The notes below the pieces were generated by a model. The model had not been told where the DNA came from. It did no database searches and worked only from the letters and a program-made list of their open reading frames with translations. From assembly GCA_049334165.1 (NCBI GenBank), contig JBEGHD010000019.1: DNA of 52,188 nucleotides. One strand, 5' to 3'. Shown here one piece after another: positions 42,906 through 51,427 of the stretch. How positions within the stretch are numbered: the first letter of the stretch is position 1; every line of letters begins with the position of its first letter. The translations under genes were made by a program, and so were the position numbers. This DNA is from JBEGHD01 sp049334165 (GTDB taxonomy: Bacteria > Bacteroidota > Bacteroidia > Flavobacteriales_D > Sanyastnellaceae).

Positions 42906-43954
42906 GGTTTTGCTTTTTCGAGGGTAAAAGAAAAGGTCGATCCAACGTCCTCTTTACTTCTCACGTTGATCGCCTGACCGTGCGATTCTACGATGTGTTT
43001 CACAATGGCGAGCCCAAGTCCCGAGCCTCCCTGATGGCGTGAGCGGCTTTTATCCACTCTGTAGAAGCGCTCAAATATTCTCGGGAGGTGATCTTTTTCA
43101 ATTCCCAGCCCATTGTCTGCAACTTCGATCAGAATGTTTTCGTCCATGTCGAAAAAGCGCACTTGCGTTTCACCATCCTGCCTTCCGTAGTTAATTGAGT
43201 TAACCAGTAAGTTGACGAGCACCTGCCCAATTTTCTGTCGGTCGGCATTCACCATGATTGGCTTTCCGTTTGGATTCTTCAGCTTCATGTGGATGTCGCG
43301 CTTCTTTGCCGTGTGTTCCAAAGATTCGAACATCTCTTTTGTCAGCTCCACGATGTCGAATTTTTGCTTGTTCAGGTTAAAATTCTCCGACTCAATTTTG
43401 GTAATCGAATCGAGATCTTCGAGCAGTGCAGAAATTCGATCCACGCCCTTGGCAGCTTTCAGCAAAAACTTGCGGTTGTTTTCAGGATCTTCAAGAGCTC
43501 CTTCGAGCAAGGTGAGGATGTAGCCCTGAATATTGAAAACAGGTGTCTTTAGCTCGTGGGCCAGGTTTCCTATAAACTCCTTTCTAAAGGTGTCCTTTTT
43601 TCGGAGATCCCGAATTTCGTTGATCTTGTCGTCAGCCCAGTGCTGCACATCCTGATTCACTTTTTCCAGCACATCTTCGTTCATGTCGAAAGTCTGCTTG
43701 GGAATTCCTTTTCCTCGCTTCAGGTTGTGAATCGTTTTGTAAACCACTCGCAATTTTTGGTAGATAAAGCGCTCTACAGACTGATAAAACACCAGATAGC
43801 CCACACCAAAGGTGAGTACAAGAATCGCCAAAGCAGCAAGCCACGGATAGCTCCCATCGAGCAAAAGCTCGGCTATCAGATAAACAACACTAACTATAGC
43901 AGCAGTAATGATGGCCGCCCTTAAGGCGACATTTTTAGGGGTGTCTAGAGACAT
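42902..43954 (-). CDS. membrane sensor histidine kinase, PhoR-like
   Basis: A 350-residue kinase with two N-terminal transmembrane segments (about 10-31 and 36-58), almost no periplasmic loop (DGSYPW), and a cytoplasmic linker to about 130. The H-box AHELKTPVFNIQGYI carries the phosphorylated His, followed by the N-box NLLVNSINYG, G1 ADNGLGIE, F-box FERFYRV and G2 GSGLGLAIV. The HQGGSGLGLAIVKHIVESH form is typical of PhoR/ResE. With no sensory loop it must sense in the membrane or cytoplasm. It starts within the stop codon of the response-regulator gene (TAATG), so the pair is co-translated. Confidence 0.9.
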   Translation of the reverse strand: MSLDTPKNVALRAAIITAAIVSVVYLIAELLLDGSYPWLAALAILVLTFGVGYLVFYQSVERFIYQKLRVVYKTIHNLKRGKGIPKQTFDMNEDVLEKVNQDVQHWADDKINEIRDLRKKDTFRKEFIGNLAHELKTPVFNIQGYILTLLEGALEDPENNRKFLLKAAKGVDRISALLEDLDSITKIESENFNLNKQKFDIVELTKEMFESLEHTAKKRDIHMKLKNPNGKPIMVNADRQKIGQVLVNLLVNSINYGRQDGETQVRFFDMDENILIEVADNGLGIEKDHLPRIFERFYRVDKSRSRHQGGSGLGLAIVKHIVESHGQAINVRSKEDVGSTFSFTLEKAKP

Positions 43955-44628
43955 TAACCTTCAAATTTGTAGCCTACTCCTTTAACCGTTTTGAAGTTGG
44001 ATTCTCCTAATTTCTCGCGCAATTTTCTAATGTGAACATCAATTGTTCTGTCTCCCACGATCACATCATTTCCCCATACAGTGCTGAGGATATTTTCTCT
44101 GGTAAACACTCGGCCGGGCTGAGAAAGCAACAGTGAAAGCAGTTCAAACTCTTTCTTTGGCAACGACATCTCTTCGCCATCTCTCACCACCACGTAGCGA
44201 TCTTTGTCGATAGATATGCCTTCTACTTTTTGCTTCTCCTCGGCAGGCAGACTGTCTTTTCTGCGCAGGAGGGCTTTCACACGACTCACCAAAACACGAG
44301 GCTTAATCGGCTTGGTGATGTAGTCGTCAGCTCCGGCATCAAATCCGGCAATCTGCGAGTAGTCCTCTCCACGAGCGGTCAAAAATGCAATCAGTGAGTT
44401 GTCGAGTTTGCTGTTTTCCCTGATCTGGATGCACGTTTCCATACCGTCCATTTCGGGCATCATCACATCAAGCAAAATCAGGTCGGGAATAGTTTTGTCA
44501 GCGATTTTTATCGCCTCTTTGCCGTTGTTGGCTACGTGTACTTCAAATCCTTCTTTCTCGAGATTGTATTTAATCAGATCGAGAATGTCCGGTTCATCAT
44601 CTACCAGTAAAATTGTGTTACTGCTCAT
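43954..44628 (-). CDS. OmpR/PhoB-family response regulator
   Basis: A 224-residue two-domain regulator. The receiver (about 4-120) has the acidic pair LVDDEPD, the phospho-acceptor Asp in LILLDVMMPEMDG, Thr in IAFLTARGED, and the conserved Lys in YITKPIKP. A winged-helix DNA-binding domain (about 130-222: LPKKEFELLSLLLSQPGRVFTRENIL, VDVHIRKLREKLG) follows. This domain type binds direct repeats spaced by one helical turn; three such TTAAC repeats sit in its own promoter. The cognate kinase is the next gene, overlapping by one base. A phosphate-regulon role is possible from the sequence class but not shown. Confidence 0.92.
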   Translation of the reverse strand: MSSNTILLVDDEPDILDLIKYNLEKEGFEVHVANNGKEAIKIADKTIPDLILLDVMMPEMDGMETCIQIRENSKLDNSLIAFLTARGEDYSQIAGFDAGADDYITKPIKPRVLVSRVKALLRRKDSLPAEEKQKVEGISIDKDRYVVVRDGEEMSLPKKEFELLSLLLSQPGRVFTRENILSTVWGNDVIVGDRTIDVHIRKLREKLGESNFKTVKGVGYKFEG

Positions 44629-44647
44629 GGCTTCATTTTTATTGCCG

Positions 44648-44655
44648 CAAATCTA
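44648..44655 (-). promoter_or_regulatory. -7 promoter element of the two-component operon
   Basis: TAGATTTG on the minus strand is a perfect TAnnTTTG box, 20 bp before the response-regulator ATG. The expected -33 region overlaps the TTAAC repeats at 44666-44693. Confidence 0.65.
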
Positions 44656-44665
44656 TCCTCATCAG

Positions 44666-44693
44666 ATTAACCCAAGGTTAACCATTCCTTAAC
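44666..44693. promoter_or_regulatory. three TTAAC direct repeats with 11-bp period
   Basis: On the plus strand, ATTAAC (44666-44671), GTTAAC (44677-44682) and CTTAAC (44688-44693) share TTAAC at an exact 11-bp spacing. They lie just upstream of the response-regulator -7 box. PhoB/PhoP-type regulators bind such direct repeats (the Bacillus PhoP box is TTAACA with similar spacing), so autoregulation is likely. The divergent SDR gene begins 100 bp away and could share control. Confidence 0.6.
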
Positions 44694-44767
44694 TAAAACC
44701 GAAGTAGGCTCTGGTTCGGGAAAGAAAGGTAATAATTAATCAGAAAGTTCAGGCGATGCCTTTTCCA

Positions 44768-44775
44768 TACATTTG
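44768..44775 (+). promoter_or_regulatory. -7 promoter element of the SDR gene
   Basis: TACATTTG is a perfect TAnnTTTG box, 18 bp before the ATG at 44794. It overlaps an in-frame TTG at 44773, which is therefore unlikely to be the start. Confidence 0.6.
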
Positions 44776-44793
44776 CCCCAATCAACTGAGCCC

Positions 44794-45588
44794 ATGGATT
44801 TTTTTCAAAATAAAGTGATTTGGATCACAGGAGCCAGCAGTGGCATTGGCGAGCACCTGACTTATGAGTTGGGAAAATCCTCTGCCAAAATTGTGATTTC
44901 AGCGAGAAGAGCGGAGGTTCTTGAGAAGGTGAAAAACGCATGCACTTTCCCACAGAATATCACCGTGCTTCCACTCGACCTCAGCAAACCCGAAACTTTT
45001 ACCACAGCAGTAGAAAAAATCACTTCAGATCTGGGCAGAATCGACATTCTGGTAAACAACGGGGGAATCAGCCAGCGATCGCGAGCCGAAGAAACACCGG
45101 TAGAAATTGACCGAAAAGTAATGGAAGTGAATTTCTTCGGAAACATTGCCCTCACCAAAGCGGTGCTACCGACCATGAAAAGACAGGGATCGGGAAAAAT
45201 CGTGGTAACCAGCAGTCTGATGGGAAAATTCGGTTTCTTTTTGCGCTCTGCTTATGCTGCTTCAAAACACGCCCTTCACGGTTTTTACGACTCATTGCGA
45301 CTAGAGATGGAAGACGATGGCATCTCGGTGCTGCTCCTTTGCCCGGGGTTTATCCGGACCGATATTTCCAAAAATGCACTGGACTCTAGCGGAAAGAAAA
45401 CCGGTGAGATGGACGATAACCAGGACAGCGGAATGAGCCCTGACAAAGCCGCTAAAGAGATCGTTCGCGCAATCCGCAAAAACAAAAAAGAAGTGTTGAT
45501 TGGCAAAGGCGAAACATTTGGCGCTTACATGAAGCGTTTCGCTCCCGGCCTGTTCCACAAGATTTTGAAGAAGAAGAGTGCTAAATAA
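44794..45588 (+). CDS. short-chain dehydrogenase/reductase
   Basis: A 264-residue Rossmann-fold oxidoreductase. The cofactor motif TGASSGIG is at about 11-18; PLDLSKPET, VNNGGIS (the NNAG-type motif), a Ser in VTSSLMG and the catalytic YAASK complete the classical SDR set. The Ala-Arg-Arg after beta-2 (VISARRAEVL) favours NADP(H). C-terminal YMKRFAPGLFHKILKKK is basic and could touch the membrane, as in DHRS7-like members; the substrate is unknown. The ATG at 44794 is used because the upstream TTG overlaps the promoter. It is divergent from the two-component operon. Confidence 0.88.
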   Translation: MDFFQNKVIWITGASSGIGEHLTYELGKSSAKIVISARRAEVLEKVKNACTFPQNITVLPLDLSKPETFTTAVEKITSDLGRIDILVNNGGISQRSRAEETPVEIDRKVMEVNFFGNIALTKAVLPTMKRQGSGKIVVTSSLMGKFGFFLRSAYAASKHALHGFYDSLRLEMEDDGISVLLLCPGFIRTDISKNALDSSGKKTGEMDDNQDSGMSPDKAAKEIVRAIRKNKKEVLIGKGETFGAYMKRFAPGLFHKILKKKSAK

Positions 45589-45862
45589 ACCCTAAAGATG
45601 TTGAGTAACTGAATTGATAAATTCCCTATGAAGGAGAACCCACCGGGCTCCAATATTCGTAGAGGTATAATCGTGAAGTTCAATTCCGACCCCGGAATGG
45701 CTCGAATGTTTTCTTCTAAAAAAGCTCTGTCAAAAGGAAAGGTGCGACCCCGCTGGGGTCGATAACAAATCGCACTAATCCACTTAGCTTAGCTACAAAT
45801 ATTCGATGCCGCTGGCATCGTCCTAGAGCTGCGGTAAACACCCAGCTCACGCTATCGCTCAA

Positions 45863-46022
45863 ACGTAGCTCCCCAGAGTAGCAACATTTTGGTAGAACAA
45901 GAATTGTCAATGTTTAAAAAAGTCCCGCAGGGACGAAATTGTGATAGCCCCGGGGTTCAACCCGTGGATTGAATGCGTAGATGAAGGCAAAGTGCCGGAG
46001 GTACGACAGACAATCTGCACCA
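45863..46022 (+). repeat. ~160-bp direct repeat, copy A
   Basis: Shares, in the same order as copy B: AGCTCC..GAGTAGC, ACATTTTGGTA, TTGTCAAT, a GTCCC/GGGAC hairpin, GATAGCCCCGGG with the AACCC arm, and AGTGCCGGAGGTACGACAGA. Identity with copy B is high but broken by point changes and small indels (estimated by eye, about four fifths). This copy is the more decayed: its GTT..AAC hairpin no longer pairs fully. Confidence 0.65.
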
Positions 46023-46198
46023 AACAACATTTCTTGTCGGCCATGTCTACGACATTTTCTTTCATTGGGTGATCTTAAGCCCAATGGTTGAAACCATTGG
46101 CTACAGTGTGATCCGTGCCTACAGCACTCGCGGTTCTAAATTCCCTAAGAAGTCCCAGAGGAACGGTATTTCAGTAGACACGAAACTCCCATTGGGTC

Positions 46199-46356
46199 AC
46201 GAGCTCCGGAGTAGCGACATTTTGGTAAAACAAGAGTTGTCAATCGTTGAAAGAGTCCCAGCGGGACGACATTTTGATAGCCCCGGGTTTCAACCCGGGG
46301 ATTCGATTGCGGTGTTGTAAGAAGAGTGCCGGAGGTACGACAGAAGTTCTGCGCCA
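46199..46356 (+). repeat. ~160-bp direct repeat, copy B
   Basis: Second copy of the unit, about 335 bp after copy A in the same orientation. It keeps a perfect CCCCGGGTTTCAACCCGGGG palindrome (46281-46300) and perfect GTCCC/GGGAC stem (46255-46267). It ends about 35 bp before the VOC gene stop on the opposite strand. Confidence 0.65.
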
Positions 46357-46391
46357 ATGACTTTGTCAGACACAAAAAACCAACCCCGACC

Positions 46392-47453
46392 TCAATCTTT
46401 AATCCTGCTAAAACGCAGAGCTTTGAGCATATAATTTGGAAGTGGCTTCAGCGGATCGCGCTTTTCCACGTTTAGGTAGATTCCCCACTTTTCGATGATC
46501 GGCACCTTGTAGACTTCAATCAGCTCAATCCACGTTTCATCCGGATCGTCAATGTAGGTACAGTGAACCTTGGTGGTTCCCATATCGAGTGCTTCGTCAC
46601 TGTCGCAAGTGAAACCAAAGCCTTCTTTTTTGAGCTCTTCACCCAGACGCTCCATTCCTTTCACGTCAAATCCGAGGTGAACAAATCCGAGGTCGGCCCA
46701 AATGCGATCATCAAAAATTTTGCGCGGCTCGCGGTCGAGAACCTGCACTAATTCGATGTAAGTACTACCAGTAACCCGAGCAAATCCACCTCCCGGTTGC
46801 TTCGACTGGGTGAGCAGCACTCTTCTCATTTTGTTTTCACCACCGGTAACTCCTCCTTTGAAATCGTCAAATACTTTGCTCTCATCGTAGATCACGCGAT
46901 CGAAGCCGAGGATGTTTTTGTAGAGCGAAAAGGCTTTTTCCATGTCGCTCACGCCAATGGTGCATCCGAGCACACCACCGGAATGGTGGCCATTTTTGGA
47001 ATACCACTCATCGTGCTCGAGGTACTGAAAAACATTGCCTTCGAGGTCGGTGAGATAAAAAGTACGATCGCCATTGGGGCGTTCAGAAATTTCGGTGAGC
47101 AGGTTGCAATCTTCCTCCTTACAGAATTTGTAAGTAGCATCGAGGTCTCTGCATTTCACCTGGGTGATGTAAATCCCGAGGTCGCCTAGTCGCGTGTCGA
47201 AAACGGCCGGCCTTGGATCGAAAGAGGTCGCTCGAATCACCTCCATGGCACAGCCGCCCTGCAGGTTCATCACCATCGAGGCGCGCTTGGTAATCGTTTC
47301 GTTTTTGGTGTAATAACGCATCAGCGGAGCTTCTGCTTCATCATCGAAAAAGGGAATGTCGAGGCCAAAAAACTTGCGGTAAAACTTTAGCGAAGCGTCC
47401 ATGTCCTTCACGGCCACACCAACATGTTGAATGCCATTTATTCTCTTGTACAT
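46392..47453 (-). CDS. VOC superfamily protein with two vicinal-oxygen-chelate modules
   Basis: A 353-residue protein built of four beta-alpha-beta-beta-beta units: GIQHVGVAVKDMDASLKFYR (7-26), LGIYITQVKCRDLDATYKF, LGCTIGVSDMEKAFSLYK and LGFVHLGFDVKGMERLG. Potential metal ligands (His at the start, Glu at the end of units) occur in the first (His10, MEVIRA) and fourth (HLGF, ETWIELIEV); the second and third have Tyr or Cys/Thr in place of the first His. The family includes glyoxalases, extradiol dioxygenases and 4-hydroxyphenylpyruvate dioxygenase. The C-terminus does not match the last. It follows the acyltransferase gene by 10 nt. Function unassigned. Confidence 0.75.
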   Translation of the reverse strand: MYKRINGIQHVGVAVKDMDASLKFYRKFFGLDIPFFDDEAEAPLMRYYTKNETITKRASMVMNLQGGCAMEVIRATSFDPRPAVFDTRLGDLGIYITQVKCRDLDATYKFCKEEDCNLLTEISERPNGDRTFYLTDLEGNVFQYLEHDEWYSKNGHHSGGVLGCTIGVSDMEKAFSLYKNILGFDRVIYDESKVFDDFKGGVTGGENKMRRVLLTQSKQPGGGFARVTGSTYIELVQVLDREPRKIFDDRIWADLGFVHLGFDVKGMERLGEELKKEGFGFTCDSDEALDMGTTKVHCTYIDDPDETWIELIEVYKVPIIEKWGIYLNVEKRDPLKPLPNYMLKALRFSRIKD

Positions 47454-47463
47454 CAGTCGAAGC

Positions 47464-48795
47464 TTATCGGGTTATCTCTTTTGCCTGGTCAATTAGTTCA
47501 GTACGCAAATTTGCAATACGCTCGTTTTCAGATGCTGATTTCCTCAGTTTTCGTTTGCGGTTTGCGATGCGGAGAAAGCGCCAACTTTCTATCCAGTTCA
47601 CCGCAAAAATACCACTTAAACCAGCGAATATCAAAAACGCACCAGCACTCCACCACCATGAAGTAATCAACAGTAAAACTACCGAAAGTATTATCCACCA
47701 GATGGGGAAAACAAACACTCCGAGGGCGAGCATGATGGAACTTTTAAAATGCGGATCGCGGATTTTAGTTTTCACTACCCAGTCGACCAGCAAAGCCGGA
47801 ACCGCGTTGAGCAGTGCACCTAATGCAAACAAAGGAAAGAGTAACACTAAAATCAAATAAAGACCCGCTTCTGCAGCCGCTCCGGGAGTCTTGGTTTCGG
47901 CATCTTTTACACTGAGCCCCATTTTGCCCAGGGCAGACTCATATTTCGAAAAAACCTCTTTCAGCACTGCCACTTTCTCCCCTCGTCCCGAAGCATTTTT
48001 ACTCCAACCATCGGTAAACTTTTTTAGCAACTTCCATCGTTCGAAGTATCCCCTGGGCCGGGCATCACCAATAGCACCCGACATTGCCAGTGGTTCGAGT
48101 TTTCTCACCAGACTGTAGTTTTCTTTGTCGGTGATGTTCACCATTTGCTCACCAATTCTCTCCTTCACCTCCTTCATCAGTTCGGTGTAGGCGCGGGCTG
48201 GCTCACTTTTGTAGAGTTCCACAAAGGGCTTCATGGAAATGGGTTTGCCATAAATGACGAGCAAATCTGCTCTGAACGTGGTGTACTCACTGAAGTCTAT
48301 GCCCACAGGAATCACCTGCAGGTCGAGGTTGAAGTTTCCGCTTTCTTCTGCTCCAAAAGCCACGCGGGCGAGACCTTTTCGCATCGGACGCAAAAATTTT
48401 TTGTTGTTGTGGTTTCCCTCGGGGAAAAGTGAAATGGCTCCTCCAGATCGCAAACGCTTAAAGCATTCCTGAAAAATCACCTCGTTGAGCGCCACCTGAT
48501 CGACCTTGTCTTTTTGACGGTAGATTGGGAGCATGTTCAAATGAGTCAGGAGACGATAAGCTGTAGGATTTTGAAAAATGTCGGCTCGGGTGAGAAAGCT
48601 CAATTGCTTCGGAGCAGTGACACAGCAAACGATAGCATCCATCAGCGCATTCTGGTGATTGGCAGCGAGCACAACGGGCGTTTCTCCTTTCGGGAAATTT
48701 TTGTGCCCAACGATCACGTAGTTTTTATAAAAAACTCTGGCACCGGCTCCCACCAGCACTTTCAGAAACGCGTATCCGATGGAAAATCTCTTCAT
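47464..48795 (-). CDS. PlsC-like 1-acylglycerol-phosphate acyltransferase
   Basis: A 443-residue membrane-associated acyltransferase. The catalytic NHQNALMD (about 47-54; the family NHxxxxD) and FPEGNHNNKK (acceptor binding) are visible, with LPIYRQKD between. After about residue 250 a helical region leads to two or three hydrophobic segments (about 305-400) absent from ordinary PlsC (about 240 residues). It therefore belongs to the longer Bacteroidota type of unknown acyl acceptor. It starts 1 nt after the pheT stop and is followed closely by the VOC gene, one transcript with a tRNA synthetase at its head. Confidence 0.82.
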   Translation of the reverse strand: MKRFSIGYAFLKVLVGAGARVFYKNYVIVGHKNFPKGETPVVLAANHQNALMDAIVCCVTAPKQLSFLTRADIFQNPTAYRLLTHLNMLPIYRQKDKVDQVALNEVIFQECFKRLRSGGAISLFPEGNHNNKKFLRPMRKGLARVAFGAEESGNFNLDLQVIPVGIDFSEYTTFRADLLVIYGKPISMKPFVELYKSEPARAYTELMKEVKERIGEQMVNITDKENYSLVRKLEPLAMSGAIGDARPRGYFERWKLLKKFTDGWSKNASGRGEKVAVLKEVFSKYESALGKMGLSVKDAETKTPGAAAEAGLYLILVLLFPLFALGALLNAVPALLVDWVVKTKIRDPHFKSSIMLALGVFVFPIWWIILSVVLLLITSWWWSAGAFLIFAGLSGIFAVNWIESWRFLRIANRKRKLRKSASENERIANLRTELIDQAKEITR

Positions 48796-48796
48796 C

Positions 48797-51250
48797 CTAT
48801 CTCAGGCTGGCCCCCAATTGCTTTTGCAATGCATCGGTGATTTTTTGCATCACCTTGTCGATCTGCTTGTCTTTGAGCGTTTTTTCATCGTCTCGCAGAA
48901 TGAAGCTCACCGCGTAAGATTTCTTTCCTTCTTCGAGATTCTTCCCTTCATAAACATCGAAAAGGTTGACATCACGAAGGAGCTTTTTCTCCTGCTTGCC
49001 GGCAATGTCCACGATGTTTTGGAAGCTCACCGCTTTGTCGAGCAGGAGCGACAGGTCTCTTCGAACTTCCTGGTAGCGCGGCAGCACACTTGCTTTCACT
49101 TTGTTGATCACCGATTTTTCGATCACCACATCCCAGTCGATTTCTGCGTAGAAAACCGGGTTTTTCAGTGAGAATTTTTTCATCCATTCGCCATTTACCC
49201 AGCCGAGCTGCGCAAGTGGTTTTTTGTGAATCGAGTACTGCAAGCCATCTTCGAGAAATGGCAAATCGGCTCCCGAAGTTTGAAGTGCTTTGGAAAAACC
49301 AAGTCGATCGAAAAGTCTGTCGACAGATCCTTTCAGATCGGCAAACTGCAAGTCCTCATCCGGATTGTTCCAGCTTTCGGGATATTTTTTTCCCGTCATC
49401 ACCAGAGCCAAACGCTGAGATTCGGAATACTTGCGATCACCTTTCTTCTGGTAAATTCTTCCAAACTCGTACATCTTCAAATCCGCGTTGCGGAAATTCT
49501 GGTTGAGCTCCACGGCTTCCAAAAGTTGAAAAACCATCGACTGGCGCATCACACCGAGATCCTGGCTCAGTGGATTTAGAATCTTCACGGCCTTTTCGGG
49601 AGTGATCCCTCCGGCATTGAGCTCTTCGGCATAAGACGATTTTGTGAGCGAATTCGACATCGCCTCTACAAATCCGCGCGAAGTCAAAAAGTCTGCAACG
49701 CGATCGGTGATTTTTTCGGGGTCCGGCTTGGGAGCGTACGACAGCGAGGTTCTCATGTACTGCGGAATCTCCACATTGTTGAATCCGTAGATTCTCAAAA
49801 TCTCTTCCACCACATCGGCTTCGCGCTTCACATCCACGCGGTAGGGCGGCACTGCGAGTTTCCACTGGTCGGGAGCACGATCTTCGATCACGATGTCGAG
49901 ATCAGCAAGAATCTGCTCCATGGTTTCATCCTCAATTTCTTTCCCGATGAGTTTGCGTATGCGATCGGGGTTCACCACCACTTCGAAAGCTGCAGCCGGC
50001 TGCGACTGAATGTCGATGATGTCGGAAGCGACCTTACCACCGGCAATATCGCAGATCAGGTTTGCAGCGCGCTTCAGTGCGTAAATGGTGATTTCAGGAT
50101 CCACTCCTCTTTCGAATCGGAAAGAAGCATCGGTGCTGAGTCCGTGGCGTTTTGCTGTTTTCCTGATGTAAACAGGATCGAACAGCGCACTTTCGAGGAA
50201 AATATTCTTTGTGTCTTCGGTAACTCCCGAATTGATTCCGCCAAAAACTCCGGCAATACACATTCCGCCTTCGGCATTGCAAATCATCAGGTCCTGGTCG
50301 GAGAGTTCTCTCTCTTCCTCGTCCAGTGTTGTGAATTTAGTTTTATCAGCCAGCGTTTTCACGATCACTTTTTCGCCTTTTATAGCAGCGTAATCGAACG
50401 CGTGCAACGGCTGACCGAGCTCGTGGAGTACAAAGTTGGTCACGTCAACCACGTTGTTTATCGGTGAAAGTCCGATGGAGCGCAATCTGTTCTGCAACCA
50501 GTCGGGAGAAGCTTCGACCTTCACATCGCGGATGGTGACTCCGGCATAGCGAGGAGCAGCTTCTTTGTTTTCAACCTCAACATTGATGGGCAGCAAATCG
50601 CCATCGATAGAGAAACTGTCCACATCCGGCCATTTCACTTCTGCGTTGGGGTTGCCTTCGATGCCGCGCATGTTTTTGAGCGCAGCCTTCAGGTCGCGCG
50701 CCACACCAATGTGACTAAATCCGTCAGCGCGGTTTGGCGTGAGGCCTATTTCAATTTGATAATCGTCTTCCACCTGAAAAAATTCACTGGCAGCAGTTCC
50801 GGGTTTGGCCTCCGGGTCGAGCACCATAATTCCATCGTGACTTTCTCCCAGTCCGATTTCGTCTTCAGCACAGATCATTCCCCACGATTCTTCACCGCGA
50901 ATTTTGCCCTTCTTGATTTTGAACGGATCGCCTTCAGTCGGGTGGATTTCAGCACCGATGGTGGCTACAACTACTTTTTGTCCCGCATCTACATTGGGCG
51001 CTCCACAGACAATCTGTAGTGGATCTCCGCCTCCAACATTCACTTTTGTGACGTTCAGTCGGTCGGCATTTGGGTGGCTCCACTTTTCGAGCACTTCACC
51101 GATCACGAGGCCGCGCAGACCGCCCTTCACGGATTCAATTTTCTCCACTCCCTCTACTTCCAGTCCGGTGGCGGTAAGGATTTCAGCGATCTTCTCAGGC
51201 GAGAGATCGGTATCAATGTATTGCTTGAGCCAGTTGTATGAAATCTTCAT
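48797..51250 (-). CDS. pheT: phenylalanine-tRNA ligase, beta subunit
   Basis: An 817-residue subunit of the (alpha-beta)2 synthetase. Domains in order: start KISYNWLKQYIDTDLSPEKI; a tRNA-binding EMAP-like domain (about 40-150, VVATIGAEIHPTEGDPFKI); B3/B4 editing domain (about 215-390, AAPRYAGVTIRDV, RFERGVDPE); B5 (about 405-480); the catalytic-like core; and the ferredoxin-fold anticodon-binding domain at the C-terminus (LPRYQEVRRDLSLLLDK). pheS is not adjacent, unlike in E. coli, which is usual in Bacteroidota. It heads the plsC-VOC operon. Confidence 0.96.
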   Translation of the reverse strand: MKISYNWLKQYIDTDLSPEKIAEILTATGLEVEGVEKIESVKGGLRGLVIGEVLEKWSHPNADRLNVTKVNVGGGDPLQIVCGAPNVDAGQKVVVATIGAEIHPTEGDPFKIKKGKIRGEESWGMICAEDEIGLGESHDGIMVLDPEAKPGTAASEFFQVEDDYQIEIGLTPNRADGFSHIGVARDLKAALKNMRGIEGNPNAEVKWPDVDSFSIDGDLLPINVEVENKEAAPRYAGVTIRDVKVEASPDWLQNRLRSIGLSPINNVVDVTNFVLHELGQPLHAFDYAAIKGEKVIVKTLADKTKFTTLDEEERELSDQDLMICNAEGGMCIAGVFGGINSGVTEDTKNIFLESALFDPVYIRKTAKRHGLSTDASFRFERGVDPEITIYALKRAANLICDIAGGKVASDIIDIQSQPAAAFEVVVNPDRIRKLIGKEIEDETMEQILADLDIVIEDRAPDQWKLAVPPYRVDVKREADVVEEILRIYGFNNVEIPQYMRTSLSYAPKPDPEKITDRVADFLTSRGFVEAMSNSLTKSSYAEELNAGGITPEKAVKILNPLSQDLGVMRQSMVFQLLEAVELNQNFRNADLKMYEFGRIYQKKGDRKYSESQRLALVMTGKKYPESWNNPDEDLQFADLKGSVDRLFDRLGFSKALQTSGADLPFLEDGLQYSIHKKPLAQLGWVNGEWMKKFSLKNPVFYAEIDWDVVIEKSVINKVKASVLPRYQEVRRDLSLLLDKAVSFQNIVDIAGKQEKKLLRDVNLFDVYEGKNLEEGKKSYAVSFILRDDEKTLKDKQIDKVMQKITDALQKQLGASLR

Positions 51251-51319
51251 TTGCTGTTGGTTGACAAACGTTCAGGGTTAAAAACTGATGACATTTCCAC
51301 CCTCAAAATTTTAGGTCAG

Positions 51320-51327
51320 CAAAGGTA
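51320..51327 (-). promoter_or_regulatory. -7 promoter element of pheT
   Basis: TACCTTTG on the minus strand is a perfect TAnnTTTG box about 70 bp before the ATG, leaving a leader of about 60 nt. No clear attenuator leader peptide is visible. Confidence 0.6.
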
Positions 51328-51427
51328 GAAATAATGGGGGAATGGTGCTATTAATCGCTTTTGTAGATCACTAAATTTCAGTGTAACTTTAGCTAATCTT
51401 AAACATCAATCATTTTGAACCGAAGAT

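Larger units (their letters stand above)
45740..46360. repeat. array of short covarying hairpins in a gene-free interval
   Basis: The interval 45589-46391 (803 bp) has no credible gene. Within it are at least nine mini-hairpins. Form 1 has a GCT, GCA or AGC triloop: GACCCC/GGGGTC (45746-45760), GATGCC/GGCATC (45805-45819), GTCCC/GGGAC (45922-45934 and 46255-46267). Form 2 has a GTT..AAC centre: 46081-46100 (CCAATGG/CCATTGG), 46281-46300 (CCCCGGG/CCCGGGG) and an imperfect copy at 45948-45967. Form 3 is GTGCCGGAGGTACG at 45992-46005 and 46326-46339. Stem bases change in pairs while loops stay, so the fold itself appears conserved. Similar modules are abundant in some Bacteroidota genomes by my recollection. 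Confidence 0.7.

Noticed and set aside
45716..46375. Several short frames on both strands in the hairpin array
   Set aside because: They read across palindromes and the two copies of the direct repeat give different, unrelated peptides, so they are not coding.
46392..47453. 4-hydroxyphenylpyruvate dioxygenase
   Set aside because: Two-module VOC architecture and size suggest it at first, but the C-terminus and ligand pattern do not match HPPD; left as VOC family.
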